A DNA stretch of 64,000 bases from Candidatus Obscuribacterales bacterium (GTDB taxonomy: Bacteria > Cyanobacteriota > Vampirovibrionia > Obscuribacterales > Obscuribacteraceae), in assembly GCA_020054205.1 (NCBI GenBank), contig JAGVLS010000033.1, positions 1 to 64,000 of the forward strand, read 5' to 3'. How positions within the stretch are numbered: position 1 is the stretch's first letter; every line of letters begins with the position of its first letter. Made by a program: the position numbers and the translations under genes. The notes beneath the pieces were generated by a model. It saw nothing but the letters and a program-made list of their open reading frames with translations. It was not told the origin of the DNA and made no database searches. Below, piece by piece: positions 36,538-44,702 of this stretch.

Positions 36538-38409
36538 ATGAGTGTCAAAACATATAAAGAACTTGATCCTAGACAAGCTCCTCACGCCTCTCAGGTATTG
36601 TCTTCTGAACCAAGAATGAGGCAGCTGGTAAGAAATTTGAATATCATGCTGCCGAGGGTGAGAGAGGTTGGATTACGTTTTGGTAGTCGCCCTTGTCGAA
36701 CTTTGTTTCATATCAAGTCAGACCAACAAGTGTTAGATGACTTGATTTATCCTTGCGGTACGCCTATAAGCCGCAATGCTTGGTGGTATGGTAAACAAGC
36801 TCACCAAATGAAGCGCCAAGCACAAAGCTATCATGTGTTTGAATTTGCTACTATTTCTGATCCTGCTCACGTTGTACTTGGTGAAACCAATGACATTACA
36901 ATGCATATTCTTGTCATTATCCACGCCTGGCTTGGACACGTGCATGGCTTTACTCATAATATTTGGCACAACGAAACAGAGCAGACTTCTTGCTTGCAAA
37001 AGTTTGCTCAAGACGAAGAATTTGTTCGCAAGTTGGTAGAAGATCCTCAATACGGTTGGGAAAAATATGAGTATTATGCCGATGCTGCTCATGCCCTAGA
37101 GCTGCATTCAGGTCCTTTGCCTATTGATCGCAGCATTCCTTCTGATGATGAATTGCGAGATCAGTTGCGCAATCGTTTGGAAGAATTGAAGAGTGCCCAT
37201 ACATTAGCCATGACAGAACCAGATCGTCTAGCTGTAGAAGCTGATATTCGAGATGTTGTGAAGCTTTTGTCTTGCCATCCAATTAGTCCAACGGATGATT
37301 TGCTTGGATTTTTGCTTGATCCAGCAAATACTAATTCGTTGACTGACAATGAACGACGCATTGTCGAAATGACTCGTTTTGAAAACCGTTATGTATCCCA
37401 AGTGCTTGGTCGCACAAAGATTTTGCATGAAGGAATTTCACACTGGTTAGATCGACGTATTCCTATGCAGCCTGAGCTAGAGCTTGCCAGCCTTGGCTAT
37501 GGCGTCATTCTTGATTCGGGTCGTTATGACACTATGCATGACAGTTATCCTGTCTATGTTTATAGTGATCCTTACGCACTTGGTGAAGCTATTCTTGATT
37601 ATGTTGATGAAAAACATAGCAAGTATCTTGGCAAAAAGACAGTAAGTTTCACTAGATTGCATTGCGATGAGAGTGGCGATCTTCATGAAACAGATGAAGT
37701 GGTAGAAACTGAAGTTGATGACTGGGATCGAAGCTTCTTCTGGGATGTAATCAATACTTATGATGACATGAGATTGTTCCATACTTTCTTGACAGAAGAG
37801 TTTTTCGAAAAACTGCACAAAAAGACCATGGCTTGGGTTGAGAAAATGGTGATGACAATCAACAAAATTCTCAAAGACAGAGGTTGGAATGAAGCTCTTA
37901 TTTTTGAAGGAGAGAGATTCCCCCGTACTTTGGAAGAATTTTACGAAGTGATTGTTATTTGGTTGGGGCAAATTCAAGCTGGACAATGGATAAATTGGTT
38001 TGGTTATGGCGGTCCACAATTTCCAGTTAGCCAAATTACTCTTTGGCAGATGTTGCAAATTGTTCAAATCATTGCTTCATACGATGAAGACAAGGTTGAA
38101 TTCTTGCGACAATCTTTGCTTCACACCAGCTTGCAAGCTGTACCCAATATTAAGCTTGTCGATACTGGTCGTGAAAATAGAGCTGGCATGTGGACTTTAC
38201 GTCATGAATACGATCCTGACTTTGGACCTTTAAAGCAAGGTCATGCTCGTCAGACCTTGCGTTATTACTGGCGCTTTAGTGGACCAATTCGGCTTTTGAC
38301 CATGGAACTTTTGACAGATGGTTATGGTCGTCCTTGGGGACCACCTAGACCATATCAATACTTCACTGAAAATGGTGAAACTGTTAAAGAACGCTGGCTA
38401 AGTGCTTAA
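36538..38409 (+). CDS. SpoVR family protein
   Basis: A 623-residue SpoVR/YcgB-family protein. Family features include EGISHWLDRRI-like segments, the conserved YDTMHDSYPVYVYSDPYALGE region, and GPIRLLTMELLTDGYG near the end. SpoVR proteins are tied to spore cortex formation in Bacillus and to stress in other bacteria; their biochemistry is unknown. Codon 1 is ATG 36538 since AAGGAGG (36522-36528) overlaps the end of the DUF444 gene with 9 nt spacing. Here SpoVR follows DUF444 by 14 nt, in the canonical order. No sporulation genes are in the window. Confidence 0.88.
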   Translation: MSVKTYKELDPRQAPHASQVLSSEPRMRQLVRNLNIMLPRVREVGLRFGSRPCRTLFHIKSDQQVLDDLIYPCGTPISRNAWWYGKQAHQMKRQAQSYHVFEFATISDPAHVVLGETNDITMHILVIIHAWLGHVHGFTHNIWHNETEQTSCLQKFAQDEEFVRKLVEDPQYGWEKYEYYADAAHALELHSGPLPIDRSIPSDDELRDQLRNRLEELKSAHTLAMTEPDRLAVEADIRDVVKLLSCHPISPTDDLLGFLLDPANTNSLTDNERRIVEMTRFENRYVSQVLGRTKILHEGISHWLDRRIPMQPELELASLGYGVILDSGRYDTMHDSYPVYVYSDPYALGEAILDYVDEKHSKYLGKKTVSFTRLHCDESGDLHETDEVVETEVDDWDRSFFWDVINTYDDMRLFHTFLTEEFFEKLHKKTMAWVEKMVMTINKILKDRGWNEALIFEGERFPRTLEEFYEVIVIWLGQIQAGQWINWFGYGGPQFPVSQITLWQMLQIVQIIASYDEDKVEFLRQSLLHTSLQAVPNIKLVDTGRENRAGMWTLRHEYDPDFGPLKQGHARQTLRYYWRFSGPIRLLTMELLTDGYGRPWGPPRPYQYFTENGETVKERWLSA

Positions 38410-38422
38410 AGCACTTAGCCAG
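38394..38422 (+). promoter_or_regulatory. Hairpin spanning the SpoVR stop codon
   Basis: A perfect 12-bp stem (38394-38405 with 38411-38422) has the TAA stop of SpoVR in its 5-nt loop and sits just before the next ribosome site. TTTCTG after it is too short for a confident terminator. It may tune expression of the downstream Cys-rich genes. Confidence 0.55.
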
Positions 38423-38444
38423 TTTCTGTATAAGGAGCATGTCC

Positions 38445-39470
38445 ATGACGAAACAAAAAGTTCCGGTACATCTTGCTTTGCCTATGGGATTTGTCCAATT
38501 AACAAAAAATGGTGGCCGTGAAGTAGCACTCGGTATTGTTGGCGCTGAAAGACTTCCTGCTCTAGGCTTTGATGTTAAGGGTTTGCCACCAAATCATTGG
38601 CGTATGGTTCCGTATGGTAATTTTGGTGTGTTTATTGGCACAAGATATCCAGTTGAAGCAAGAGTATTGCTTGATGGAAATCTTTTGCTTGAAACTCAGC
38701 TTATACCTAATGAACAACCTGGTATTAAGCAAGGATCTAAACTTGATCGAAAAGTGCAAGCAATGATGCTTGAACAACCTCAAGCATTTCACTTAAATGT
38801 TGATGGAAGCGGTAATTTGTTCAATTACAGTCAACATGCTTCCATTGATGATCCCAATCGGGTGATTGCTGAACAAATTCATCCGGGTTATGCTAGTAAT
38901 CCTCCCAGTATGCATACTTTGGATAAATCAGCTCCCACAAGAGTTGAATCAAAGATTGATATTACTGAAGAAGAATTGCACACAAAGCTTCCCCAATTGC
39001 GCCGCACTGTCCAGCCGGGTGCAGTTAACCCAGATAATTTGTTGCCTCGAGAGATGGTGACAAGTTCTCATGCACAAACACAAAATAGTGTTGCTAATTT
39101 GCAGACAACTGACAATTGTGGAGAACGTTCGTTCGATCAAATCCCTATCCTTGATCCAACAAGAAGCTCAATGACGTGGGCACCAAGCAATGGACTGGTA
39201 GCAATTGGTGTTCGCTTTATGCAACAGATACAAGGTGGCGAATTACCAAATGCGCCTGATAGTTTTACTTATACTTTATTTCAGCTCAATCCTTTCAAGC
39301 TACATGCACGAGCGCGAGCAATGCTTGGAAATAGAGTAGTTATGCTTTCCCCACAAAGATTACATGAATTGGCTCATGAAAGTGGAAATGCCGAGGACTG
39401 CCCAGCTCCAGTTGCAGCATGCGGCTGTGTGCATTTGGCTGAGCCCCGAAGACGCAGAGGAAGGAGATAA
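38445..39470 (+). CDS. Unrecognised protein of the PrkA/SpoVR locus
   Basis: A 341-residue protein without a recognised family, signal peptide or membrane helix. The N-terminal 110 residues look beta-rich (VHLALPMGFVQLTKNGGR). The middle, about residues 110-215, is polar and probably a linker. A second folded part (230-315) follows, and the C-terminus is a Cys-containing, basic tail (CPAPVAACGCVHLAEP then RRRRGRR). ATG 38445 is used because AAGGAG lies 7 nt upstream; ATG 38439 is too close. It ends 5 nt before the next gene, so it is co-translated with it. The tail could bind metal and RNA. Confidence 0.7.
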   Translation: MTKQKVPVHLALPMGFVQLTKNGGREVALGIVGAERLPALGFDVKGLPPNHWRMVPYGNFGVFIGTRYPVEARVLLDGNLLLETQLIPNEQPGIKQGSKLDRKVQAMMLEQPQAFHLNVDGSGNLFNYSQHASIDDPNRVIAEQIHPGYASNPPSMHTLDKSAPTRVESKIDITEEELHTKLPQLRRTVQPGAVNPDNLLPREMVTSSHAQTQNSVANLQTTDNCGERSFDQIPILDPTRSSMTWAPSNGLVAIGVRFMQQIQGGELPNAPDSFTYTLFQLNPFKLHARARAMLGNRVVMLSPQRLHELAHESGNAEDCPAPVAACGCVHLAEPRRRRGRR

Positions 39471-39475
39471 TAGTC

Positions 39476-40063
39476 ATGGCTAAATTATGCGAATCTTGCG
39501 CTAAAAAGAAAGCTGATACTTCCGTGCGCGGCAGCTGTAATACACCATCCAATCCTGGTGGAAGTCTTCCTCAAGGACATAATCCTTGGACTGAAAGCCC
39601 AATGTTTAGCTTATGCGATGCTTGTGCTGAACAGTTCAAGACATGTGCTTGGTGTTTAGGTCCACTCGATGGCAGTGGTGCTGTTACTGTACCGACAGAA
39701 AAGCAATTTTGTCGTCAATTTTTGCAAGATGACGGCAAACATGTAAAAGCCATGTATGTTGGTGAACAAATTCTTGTGCAACTTCCATACGATCGCTGGT
39801 CGTGGAAGACATGGGGAGTTGATTATTTAAGTTATGGCATTGAGTATGATGATGGCCGAGTAGTTGGCGTCCCAGGAGATGATGATTATTATTCTTACTG
39901 GTATGGCCCACGTGAAGGTTGGCTTGAGATGTACTTTAATCTCACCGAAGCTGATTCAAAAGGTGTGATCAGACTGAAAGAAAGAGGAATAAGTAACTGG
40001 TGGGGAACACCTACGATTACCAATCCGAAAACTTGGGAAATTACTGTTGAAATCAAACGCTAA
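39476..40063 (+). CDS. Cys-rich zinc-ribbon-like protein
   Basis: A 195-residue protein. The first 70 residues contain CESCAKKK, SCNTP, CDACAEQ and CAWC, at least three CxxC-type pairs consistent with one or two treble-clef or zinc-ribbon sites. The remainder is Trp/Tyr/Asp-rich and predicted beta-rich (WLEMYFNLTEADSKG), with no family recognised. AGGAAGGAG precedes ATG 39476. It lies between the 341-residue protein and the small Cys-rich protein, as a member of the PrkA/SpoVR accessory cluster. Confidence 0.68.
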   Translation: MAKLCESCAKKKADTSVRGSCNTPSNPGGSLPQGHNPWTESPMFSLCDACAEQFKTCAWCLGPLDGSGAVTVPTEKQFCRQFLQDDGKHVKAMYVGEQILVQLPYDRWSWKTWGVDYLSYGIEYDDGRVVGVPGDDDYYSYWYGPREGWLEMYFNLTEADSKGVIRLKERGISNWWGTPTITNPKTWEITVEIKR

Positions 40064-40151
40064 TTTCTAGTTTTAACGCTACGGCTTTGTAGTACTGACA
40101 GAACGAACAGAAGGAATTGGGTCTTTCTGGCAAAGATGTAGCAAGGGAAAT

Positions 40152-40175
40152 GGAAGGAAGGAAGGAAGGAAGGAA
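40152..40175 (+). repeat. (GGAA)6 tetranucleotide repeat at a ribosome site
   Basis: Six tandem GGAA units end 7 nt before ATG 40183 and form its Shine-Dalgarno region. Repeat number can change by slippage, which would alter the distance between binding site and start codon. Confidence 0.8.
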
Positions 40176-40182
40176 TTTAAAT

Positions 40183-40485
40183 ATGTCATCAAAAAAGAAA
40201 AGGAGAGCAAAAGTGACAAGAATGCAAGTGCCTTTGGGCACAGGACAAGCAGGCAATATTACAGACCTTGACCTAGGTCAAGGTACTCCACAAATGATTG
40301 GACTCACTGCTGTCACTCGCGGTGTAGGCGGTGGGTCATGTCCTGCTTGTGGTAGTTTTGCCAATCAATTACATAAGGACGGCAAGTGCGGCAAGTGCAC
40401 GAGCGAGCCACTGCCATTGCCAACTACCGTTCGACCACCTACACCACGACAAGGTGGATGTGGCGGCGGTTGCGGCTGCAAGTAA
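40183..40485 (+). CDS. Small Cys/Gly-rich protein
   Basis: A 100-residue protein. It begins with a strongly basic segment (MSSKKKRRAKVTR), then a hydrophilic region, then CPACGSF and CGKC, a four-Cys zinc knuckle. It ends in GGCGGGCGCK. The whole resembles a small zinc-binding nucleic-acid protein, though I do not recognise a family. The frame is open upstream past a TTG at 40117, but the GGAA repeat gives ATG 40183 the better ribosome site. It is the last gene before a strong terminator. Confidence 0.65.
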   Translation: MSSKKKRRAKVTRMQVPLGTGQAGNITDLDLGQGTPQMIGLTAVTRGVGGGSCPACGSFANQLHKDGKCGKCTSEPLPLPTTVRPPTPRQGGCGGGCGCK

Positions 40486-40493
40486 TAATTTCC

Positions 40494-40519
40494 TAGCCTA
40501 GATAAACTATCTGGCTAGA
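40494..40519 (+). other. Imperfect hairpin before the terminator
   Basis: TAGCCTAGATA and TATCTGGCTA pair with one bulge shortly after the stop of the small Cys-rich gene. It sits 17 nt upstream of the terminator hairpin and may stabilise the mRNA 3' end. Confidence 0.4.
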
Positions 40520-40535
40520 ATTAGTCAAACTTATG

Positions 40536-40588
40536 AGCGGGCGAATTTGTGGGGTGTTAAAACCTCATATTTTCGTCCGCTTTTTTTT
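40536..40588 (+). terminator. Rho-independent terminator of the SpoVR accessory operon
   Basis: AGCGGGCGAA (40536-40545) pairs with TTCGTCCGCT (40572-40581), one G-U, followed by eight T. It closes the unit that begins with the DUF444 gene. Confidence 0.88.
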
Positions 40589-40641
40589 GCCAAAATCAAT
40601 TGACAACCAAGAGTTATGCTCTAGATGACGGAAACAAATAC

Positions 40642-42198
40642 ATGTCCAAATCTAAAAAGGCCAAGCGAGAAAAAGTCTTAGCAAGTAAAAGAAGCATATA
40701 CTTACATTTTCTCGGTGCCAACAAACAAGTGACTGGATCATTTCACTTTTTCGAATATAAAGTAGGTGATAAGCCAACATATTTTTTTGTAGATGCTGGA
40801 CTTGATCAAGAAAATGAATGGCGCAATTTTGAAAAACGTCTGCCCAAAGATATTACGCCATCTGATTTGAGCTTTGGCATTATTAGTCATGCTCACATTG
40901 ATCATAGTGGCTATTTACCGCGTCTGGTTAAAGAAGGCTTTAAAGGTCCTGTGTATTGCACTAACGCAACCAGATCTCTCTTGCATGTAATGTTGCCGGA
41001 TTCTGGACATATTCAAGAAGAAGAAACAGGAAGAGTCGTTAGGCGTTGTGTCAGACGACGAGAAAGCAAAACGACTGCTCCTGCACAACCAAGGCAAAAC
41101 AAGTCAAAGGTAATACAAGAAGATCCTTGCTATAAAGAGCCGCTTTACACAGAAAAAGATGCTGTTGCTACTCTTCACCAACTCCAAGGTATTGAATTTG
41201 GTAAGCCAACAAAAGTAGCTGATGGCATTTTAATTCAGTTTTCTTATGCAGCACATTTACTTGGTGCAGCAATAGTTGAGATTTCTTTTGACCTGGGTGA
41301 AAGCAAGAAAACAATTTGTTTCACTGGTGATATTGGTCCCGATAATATGCCTCTTTTAAATAATCCAGAAACTGTTGCGGGAGCTGATTATGTAATATGC
41401 GAATGTACTTATGGTAATCGTTTGCACGTAAAACATGACAGGCTAAATGCTTTAGCCAGCATTGTCAATCAAGCCTATGAACGTGCCAAAGTTGATAGTA
41501 CAGGTAATAACGGTGTCATTCTCATTCCTGCTTTTGCTGTTGGTCGCGTACAAGCATTATTGTTTGATTTACGCCAATTAATGGTTGAAAATAAATTGCC
41601 AAATATTCCAGTATTTGTCGATAGCCCACTCGCCATACGTGCTACACAAATACATGCTGATTGGACTGACCTATTAAATACACAAATACGCAAAGTAAAA
41701 GCTGCTGGTGATAATCCGTTTGCCACAGCCAGATTTACTGAAGTAATTCATCATAAGCAGTCCTTGCTTTTAGCTGAGCCAGCAAAAGAGCCGATAATTA
41801 TTATTAGTTCTAGCGGCATGGCTCAAGGTGGTCGTATTGTACATCACCTAGAACAACGCCTATCAGGCAAACAAAATACTGTGCTTTTCATTGGCTATCA
41901 AGCACGTGGCACACTTGGGCAAAAACTAACATCAACGCCAAGACCAAAACGGGTAAAAATTGGTCAGGCGTTTTACACAGTAAATGCCACAATTGAAATA
42001 TTGGAAGGTTATTCTGGACATGCTGATTATGAAGCCATTCTCAGATGGTTGAAAAAATTCAAGCATAAGCCTAAGCAAACATTTCTTGTTCATGGTGATA
42101 ATGAATCAGCTACAGCAATGCAAGCCCATATAACCGAGCGATTGAAATGGCGAGAAGTTATGATCCCAAATACAAGAAATGTTGTAGAACTTATTTAG
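40642..42198 (+). CDS. MBL/beta-CASP RNA-processing exonuclease-like protein
   Basis: A 518-residue metallo-beta-lactamase/beta-CASP protein of the CPSF-73/YsuB-like branch. The first zinc motif HAHIDH is at 83-88. CECTYGNRLH, PAFAVGRVQ, SSSGMAQGGR, GYSGHADYE and LVHGDNESA are the beta-CASP landmarks that include the remaining zinc ligands. Such enzymes cut or trim RNA. ATG 40642 is chosen; a TTG at 40600 is open in frame but follows the upstream terminator too closely. It has its own terminator and probably its own promoter. Its place after the PrkA/SpoVR locus with Cys-rich basic proteins may hint at an RNA-related role, as inference. Confidence 0.9.
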   Translation: MSKSKKAKREKVLASKRSIYLHFLGANKQVTGSFHFFEYKVGDKPTYFFVDAGLDQENEWRNFEKRLPKDITPSDLSFGIISHAHIDHSGYLPRLVKEGFKGPVYCTNATRSLLHVMLPDSGHIQEEETGRVVRRCVRRRESKTTAPAQPRQNKSKVIQEDPCYKEPLYTEKDAVATLHQLQGIEFGKPTKVADGILIQFSYAAHLLGAAIVEISFDLGESKKTICFTGDIGPDNMPLLNNPETVAGADYVICECTYGNRLHVKHDRLNALASIVNQAYERAKVDSTGNNGVILIPAFAVGRVQALLFDLRQLMVENKLPNIPVFVDSPLAIRATQIHADWTDLLNTQIRKVKAAGDNPFATARFTEVIHHKQSLLLAEPAKEPIIIISSSGMAQGGRIVHHLEQRLSGKQNTVLFIGYQARGTLGQKLTSTPRPKRVKIGQAFYTVNATIEILEGYSGHADYEAILRWLKKFKHKPKQTFLVHGDNESATAMQAHITERLKWREVMIPNTRNVVELI

Positions 42199-42233
42199 CG
42201 AATTAACCAGTAAGAATTCAAAAACAAAATAAT

Positions 42234-42274
42234 AAAGGCGGTCTAATTCTCGCTAGACCGCCTTTTACTTTTTT
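42234..42274 (+). terminator. Rho-independent terminator after the beta-CASP gene
   Basis: A perfect 12-bp stem (42234-42245 with 42254-42265) with an 8-nt loop, followed by TTTACTTTTTT. A strong terminator. Confidence 0.92.
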
Positions 42275-42350
42275 AGCATACACCTACTATCTCGTGTCAT
42301 AAATACAATTAAGCAAGGTATAACCTCAGTAAAATGCGTGAAAATGGAGG

Positions 42351-42381
42351 GGTAATTGTGATTGAGAGGTAATTGTGATTG
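42351..42381 (+). repeat. 14-bp direct repeat
   Basis: GGTAATTGTGATTG occurs at 42351-42364 and 42368-42381, spaced 17 bp between starts. Its position between a terminator and the palindrome could make it a regulator or replication-protein binding site. Confidence 0.6.
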
Positions 42382-42412
42382 GTAGATAAATTATTGGTTG
42401 GGAGACTCAAAA

Positions 42413-42446
42413 TGCAAATATCGTTTATCGATAAACGATATTTGCA
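42413..42446. repeat. Perfect 34-bp palindrome
   Basis: All 17 base pairs match around the central CG (42429-42430); the core is TTTATCGATAAA and the arms end TGCAAATATCG. AAAAA follows on the plus strand. With no loop it suits a DNA-binding or recombination site better than an RNA hairpin. Confidence 0.85.
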
Positions 42447-42515
42447 AAAAAGACTATGCCAAGTATTGGTGAATTCCGTTTGCTGCCTGTATTGACCGAA
42501 TAGTTACCGTGCTGA

Positions 42516-42542
42516 GGTAAAGTTCAAGTCAACAGCATAGTT
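42516..42542 (+). repeat. Dispersed 27-bp repeat, copy 2
   Basis: It matches the reverse complement of 76-102 at 25 of 27 bases. It lies in the gene-free region, 70 bp after the palindrome. Confidence 0.5.
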
Positions 42543-42676
42543 TCCATATAAATAGTCTTCATAAGTTTTTTATTGGAGCATAGTGACAGATATGTCAATA
42601 AGAATACTGAACTTGTACCAATCCCAGCTAAATATTCACCGAAGGACATGTCCTAGCAGGAATTACAAATATAATG

Positions 42677-42714
42677 AAAAAGGTCAGAAAAATTTCAATT
42701 TTTCTGACCTTTTT
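42677..42714. terminator. Bidirectional-looking terminator hairpin
   Basis: Arms at 42677-42694 and 42697-42714 are perfectly complementary (the outermost are A5/T5 runs; GGTCAG/CTGACC forms the GC part). It ends a transcript from either strand, although no gene is supported right beside it; a lost gene or small RNA is possible. Confidence 0.7.
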
Positions 42715-43568
42715 GCAGGCACCAAATAAGGTAGTCCATGTTGATTAGTTAATTCTTTTAATTTCATTGCCATTTTTTGAACTTTTTGGCTCTACTAGGT
42801 TTTTATTATTAGGAAACAAATAAATAGTTGGCACTTACCAGCAAGCAAGAATGTCGGAAAGCTTGTTTATGTTTACAACCCACGACATCATGCCTGGTTT
42901 TAAGTGAATGTTTACTAAGCAACACTTATAAAAACAATTTTGAGGTTGTTGATAGCTGCGCTAACATCTTACTTTTTGGAGTTATTTTTGTTTGATTTGA
43001 AAAATTATTTGCTTTCTTATTTGCTTTCTTTTTCCTTAACTGCCTCTCAATATTGAGTATAAAAGCAAAGAAAAATTAGCTTGCACTTAGAAAAATACAA
43101 ATTTCTTTTATCTCTGAAAGCTTCGCTAAGGTTGATGCTGAGCCAATTTGGTTAATAGCACCTAAACATTTGTTGTCATTAGATATGTATTGTATTTGTC
43201 TTTCTACCCCATAAACTAGCGGTAAGGCTCACGCCTAGAGCCTTTAAGTTCTGATGAGATCCTCTTCTAGCTTTATTTAGCAAGAGATCGATTATTTACT
43301 AGTTTCTCTTTTATTAGCTTTTACTTTTTTGCTTTATAGATCTTGATTACTTTAATATTGTGATCATTATTTCTTCCGTATTTTTTAAACATCAGATCAA
43401 GACACTAAAGTAAAAGCAGATCTCTAATTGCAATAAAAAGCCTGATCTTTTTTGAGGCTTAGAGATTCTCGTCAGAAATACACGTGATACGGATCTAATA
43501 AGAAAATATCTTGTCGTTAGACTCTCCCAGCACTAACTTTCTCATCATGGTTAACAAAGGAGGATCAG

Positions 43569-44669
43569 ATGAGCAGCTCTATCATGAGCGGATTGCCATT
43601 CGAGTTTATGCAACCGTGGTTTTTGCTTTTAGCTATTGTTGTGATTCCACTCATTTGGTTTAGACGAAAGCGTCAGCCAGCAATTGGTCACACCGGGGCG
43701 TATATTCACAATAATATGCGGCGCACCCCTATTATCGGTTGGTTGCCGAGCCTGTTTTATGTGTTAGCACTTCTTGCTTTGGTAGCGGCACTGGCTAAAC
43801 CAGCAATTCCGGAAGCTAAAGAAGTGCGGTCTATGTTCACACGAGATATCTTCATTTGTGTCGATATTTCTGGTTCGATGAGTTCAGCTATTCCTGGTGG
43901 ACGCCCAGATCGTTATGTAAAATTAGCCGAAGAAGCTAAGAAAGCCAACCCAACGGTTTTCAAAGCTCAAGAACAAAAAGCTGGTCCTCAACAAAACCCA
44001 GCACAAATACAATATCGCTGTCTGGACGCAGCACAAGATGCGGCTTATGAATTTGTTTTGCAAAGAAAAGGTGACCGATTAGGGTTAGCCATTTTTGATG
44101 ATAATGTTTATTACCACTGGCCACTCACTGATGACTTGAAAGTCATTTTGCGGAAATGCCTGCTAATTAATCGTGGCACTGGCGGAGGCACCAACTTTGA
44201 TGGTCCTTCTGAATCCGCTCAAGGGCGAGGACCAATTCAAGCAGCCATTGATCACTTTGAAGAATACGGCAAGTCTCAAACCAAAGTTTTGATTATGGTG
44301 TCCGATGGTGAATCAACAATTAGCCCTAAGCGCATGAAAGAATTGACTGAGCAAATGAAAGCTCTTAACGCCAGAGCTTATTTGCTTGGTATTGGCGGCT
44401 CATGGGTAAATTCTAATAATTCTCCCAATACCGGCTCAACAAAAGATTTGCGCAATTTCATCCAATCATTGGGTGGAAAAGTATTTGCAGTTGCTGATGT
44501 CGATCAAATGCAAAGTTCATTTGAAGCCATTAATCAGCTGGAAAAGTCACAAATTTTTGTTGAAACAACGGTTGAATACAGACCCATTTATTACATCTTT
44601 GTTGGAGTCTCTTTGTTGTTTGTCACTCTGTTCTTGGTGACATCAAGCTTAACGCGCCAAGTCACATAA
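43569..44669 (+). CDS. BatA-like VWA membrane protein
   Basis: A 366-residue protein with two N-terminal hydrophobic segments (about 12-28 and 57-77), a VWA domain and a C-terminal helix (about 337-358). The metal site DISGS is at 99-103, followed by the GTGGGTNFDGP segment and LIMVSDGEST. This is the layout of BatA/BatB proteins. AAAGGAGG 4 nt before ATG 43569. It opens the Bat/MoxR operon. Bat VWA proteins work with MoxR AAA+ ATPases in envelope stress resistance or complex maturation. Confidence 0.88.
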   Translation: MSSSIMSGLPFEFMQPWFLLLAIVVIPLIWFRRKRQPAIGHTGAYIHNNMRRTPIIGWLPSLFYVLALLALVAALAKPAIPEAKEVRSMFTRDIFICVDISGSMSSAIPGGRPDRYVKLAEEAKKANPTVFKAQEQKAGPQQNPAQIQYRCLDAAQDAAYEFVLQRKGDRLGLAIFDDNVYYHWPLTDDLKVILRKCLLINRGTGGGTNFDGPSESAQGRGPIQAAIDHFEEYGKSQTKVLIMVSDGESTISPKRMKELTEQMKALNARAYLLGIGGSWVNSNNSPNTGSTKDLRNFIQSLGGKVFAVADVDQMQSSFEAINQLEKSQIFVETTVEYRPIYYIFVGVSLLFVTLFLVTSSLTRQVT

Positions 44670-44702
44670 CTCCTAGCATAAGGAGAAGGAAAGGAGCTTA
44701 TT

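Larger units (their letters stand above)
42275..43568. other. Largest gene-free region of the window
   Basis: About 1.3 kb without a supported gene. It contains a direct repeat, a 34-bp palindrome, a dispersed repeat copy and a strong hairpin, each listed separately. Minus-strand frames between 42676 and 42830 give short protein-like fragments (for example MAMKLKELTNQHGLPYLVPA) ending at the hairpin, possibly a decayed gene. The part after 42900 is AT-rich and should hold the promoter of the Bat operon; I cannot fix it. I see no tRNA or known structured RNA. Confidence 0.6.

Noticed and set aside
37477-38067. 196-codon frame antisense to SpoVR
   Set aside because: Entirely inside SpoVR, no start signals and low-complexity translated sequence.
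42516-42535. T-loop-like GTTCAAGTC suggesting a tRNA
   Set aside because: The flanking bases do not form a T-stem, and no acceptor or anticodon arm can be drawn at this site or at 76-102.
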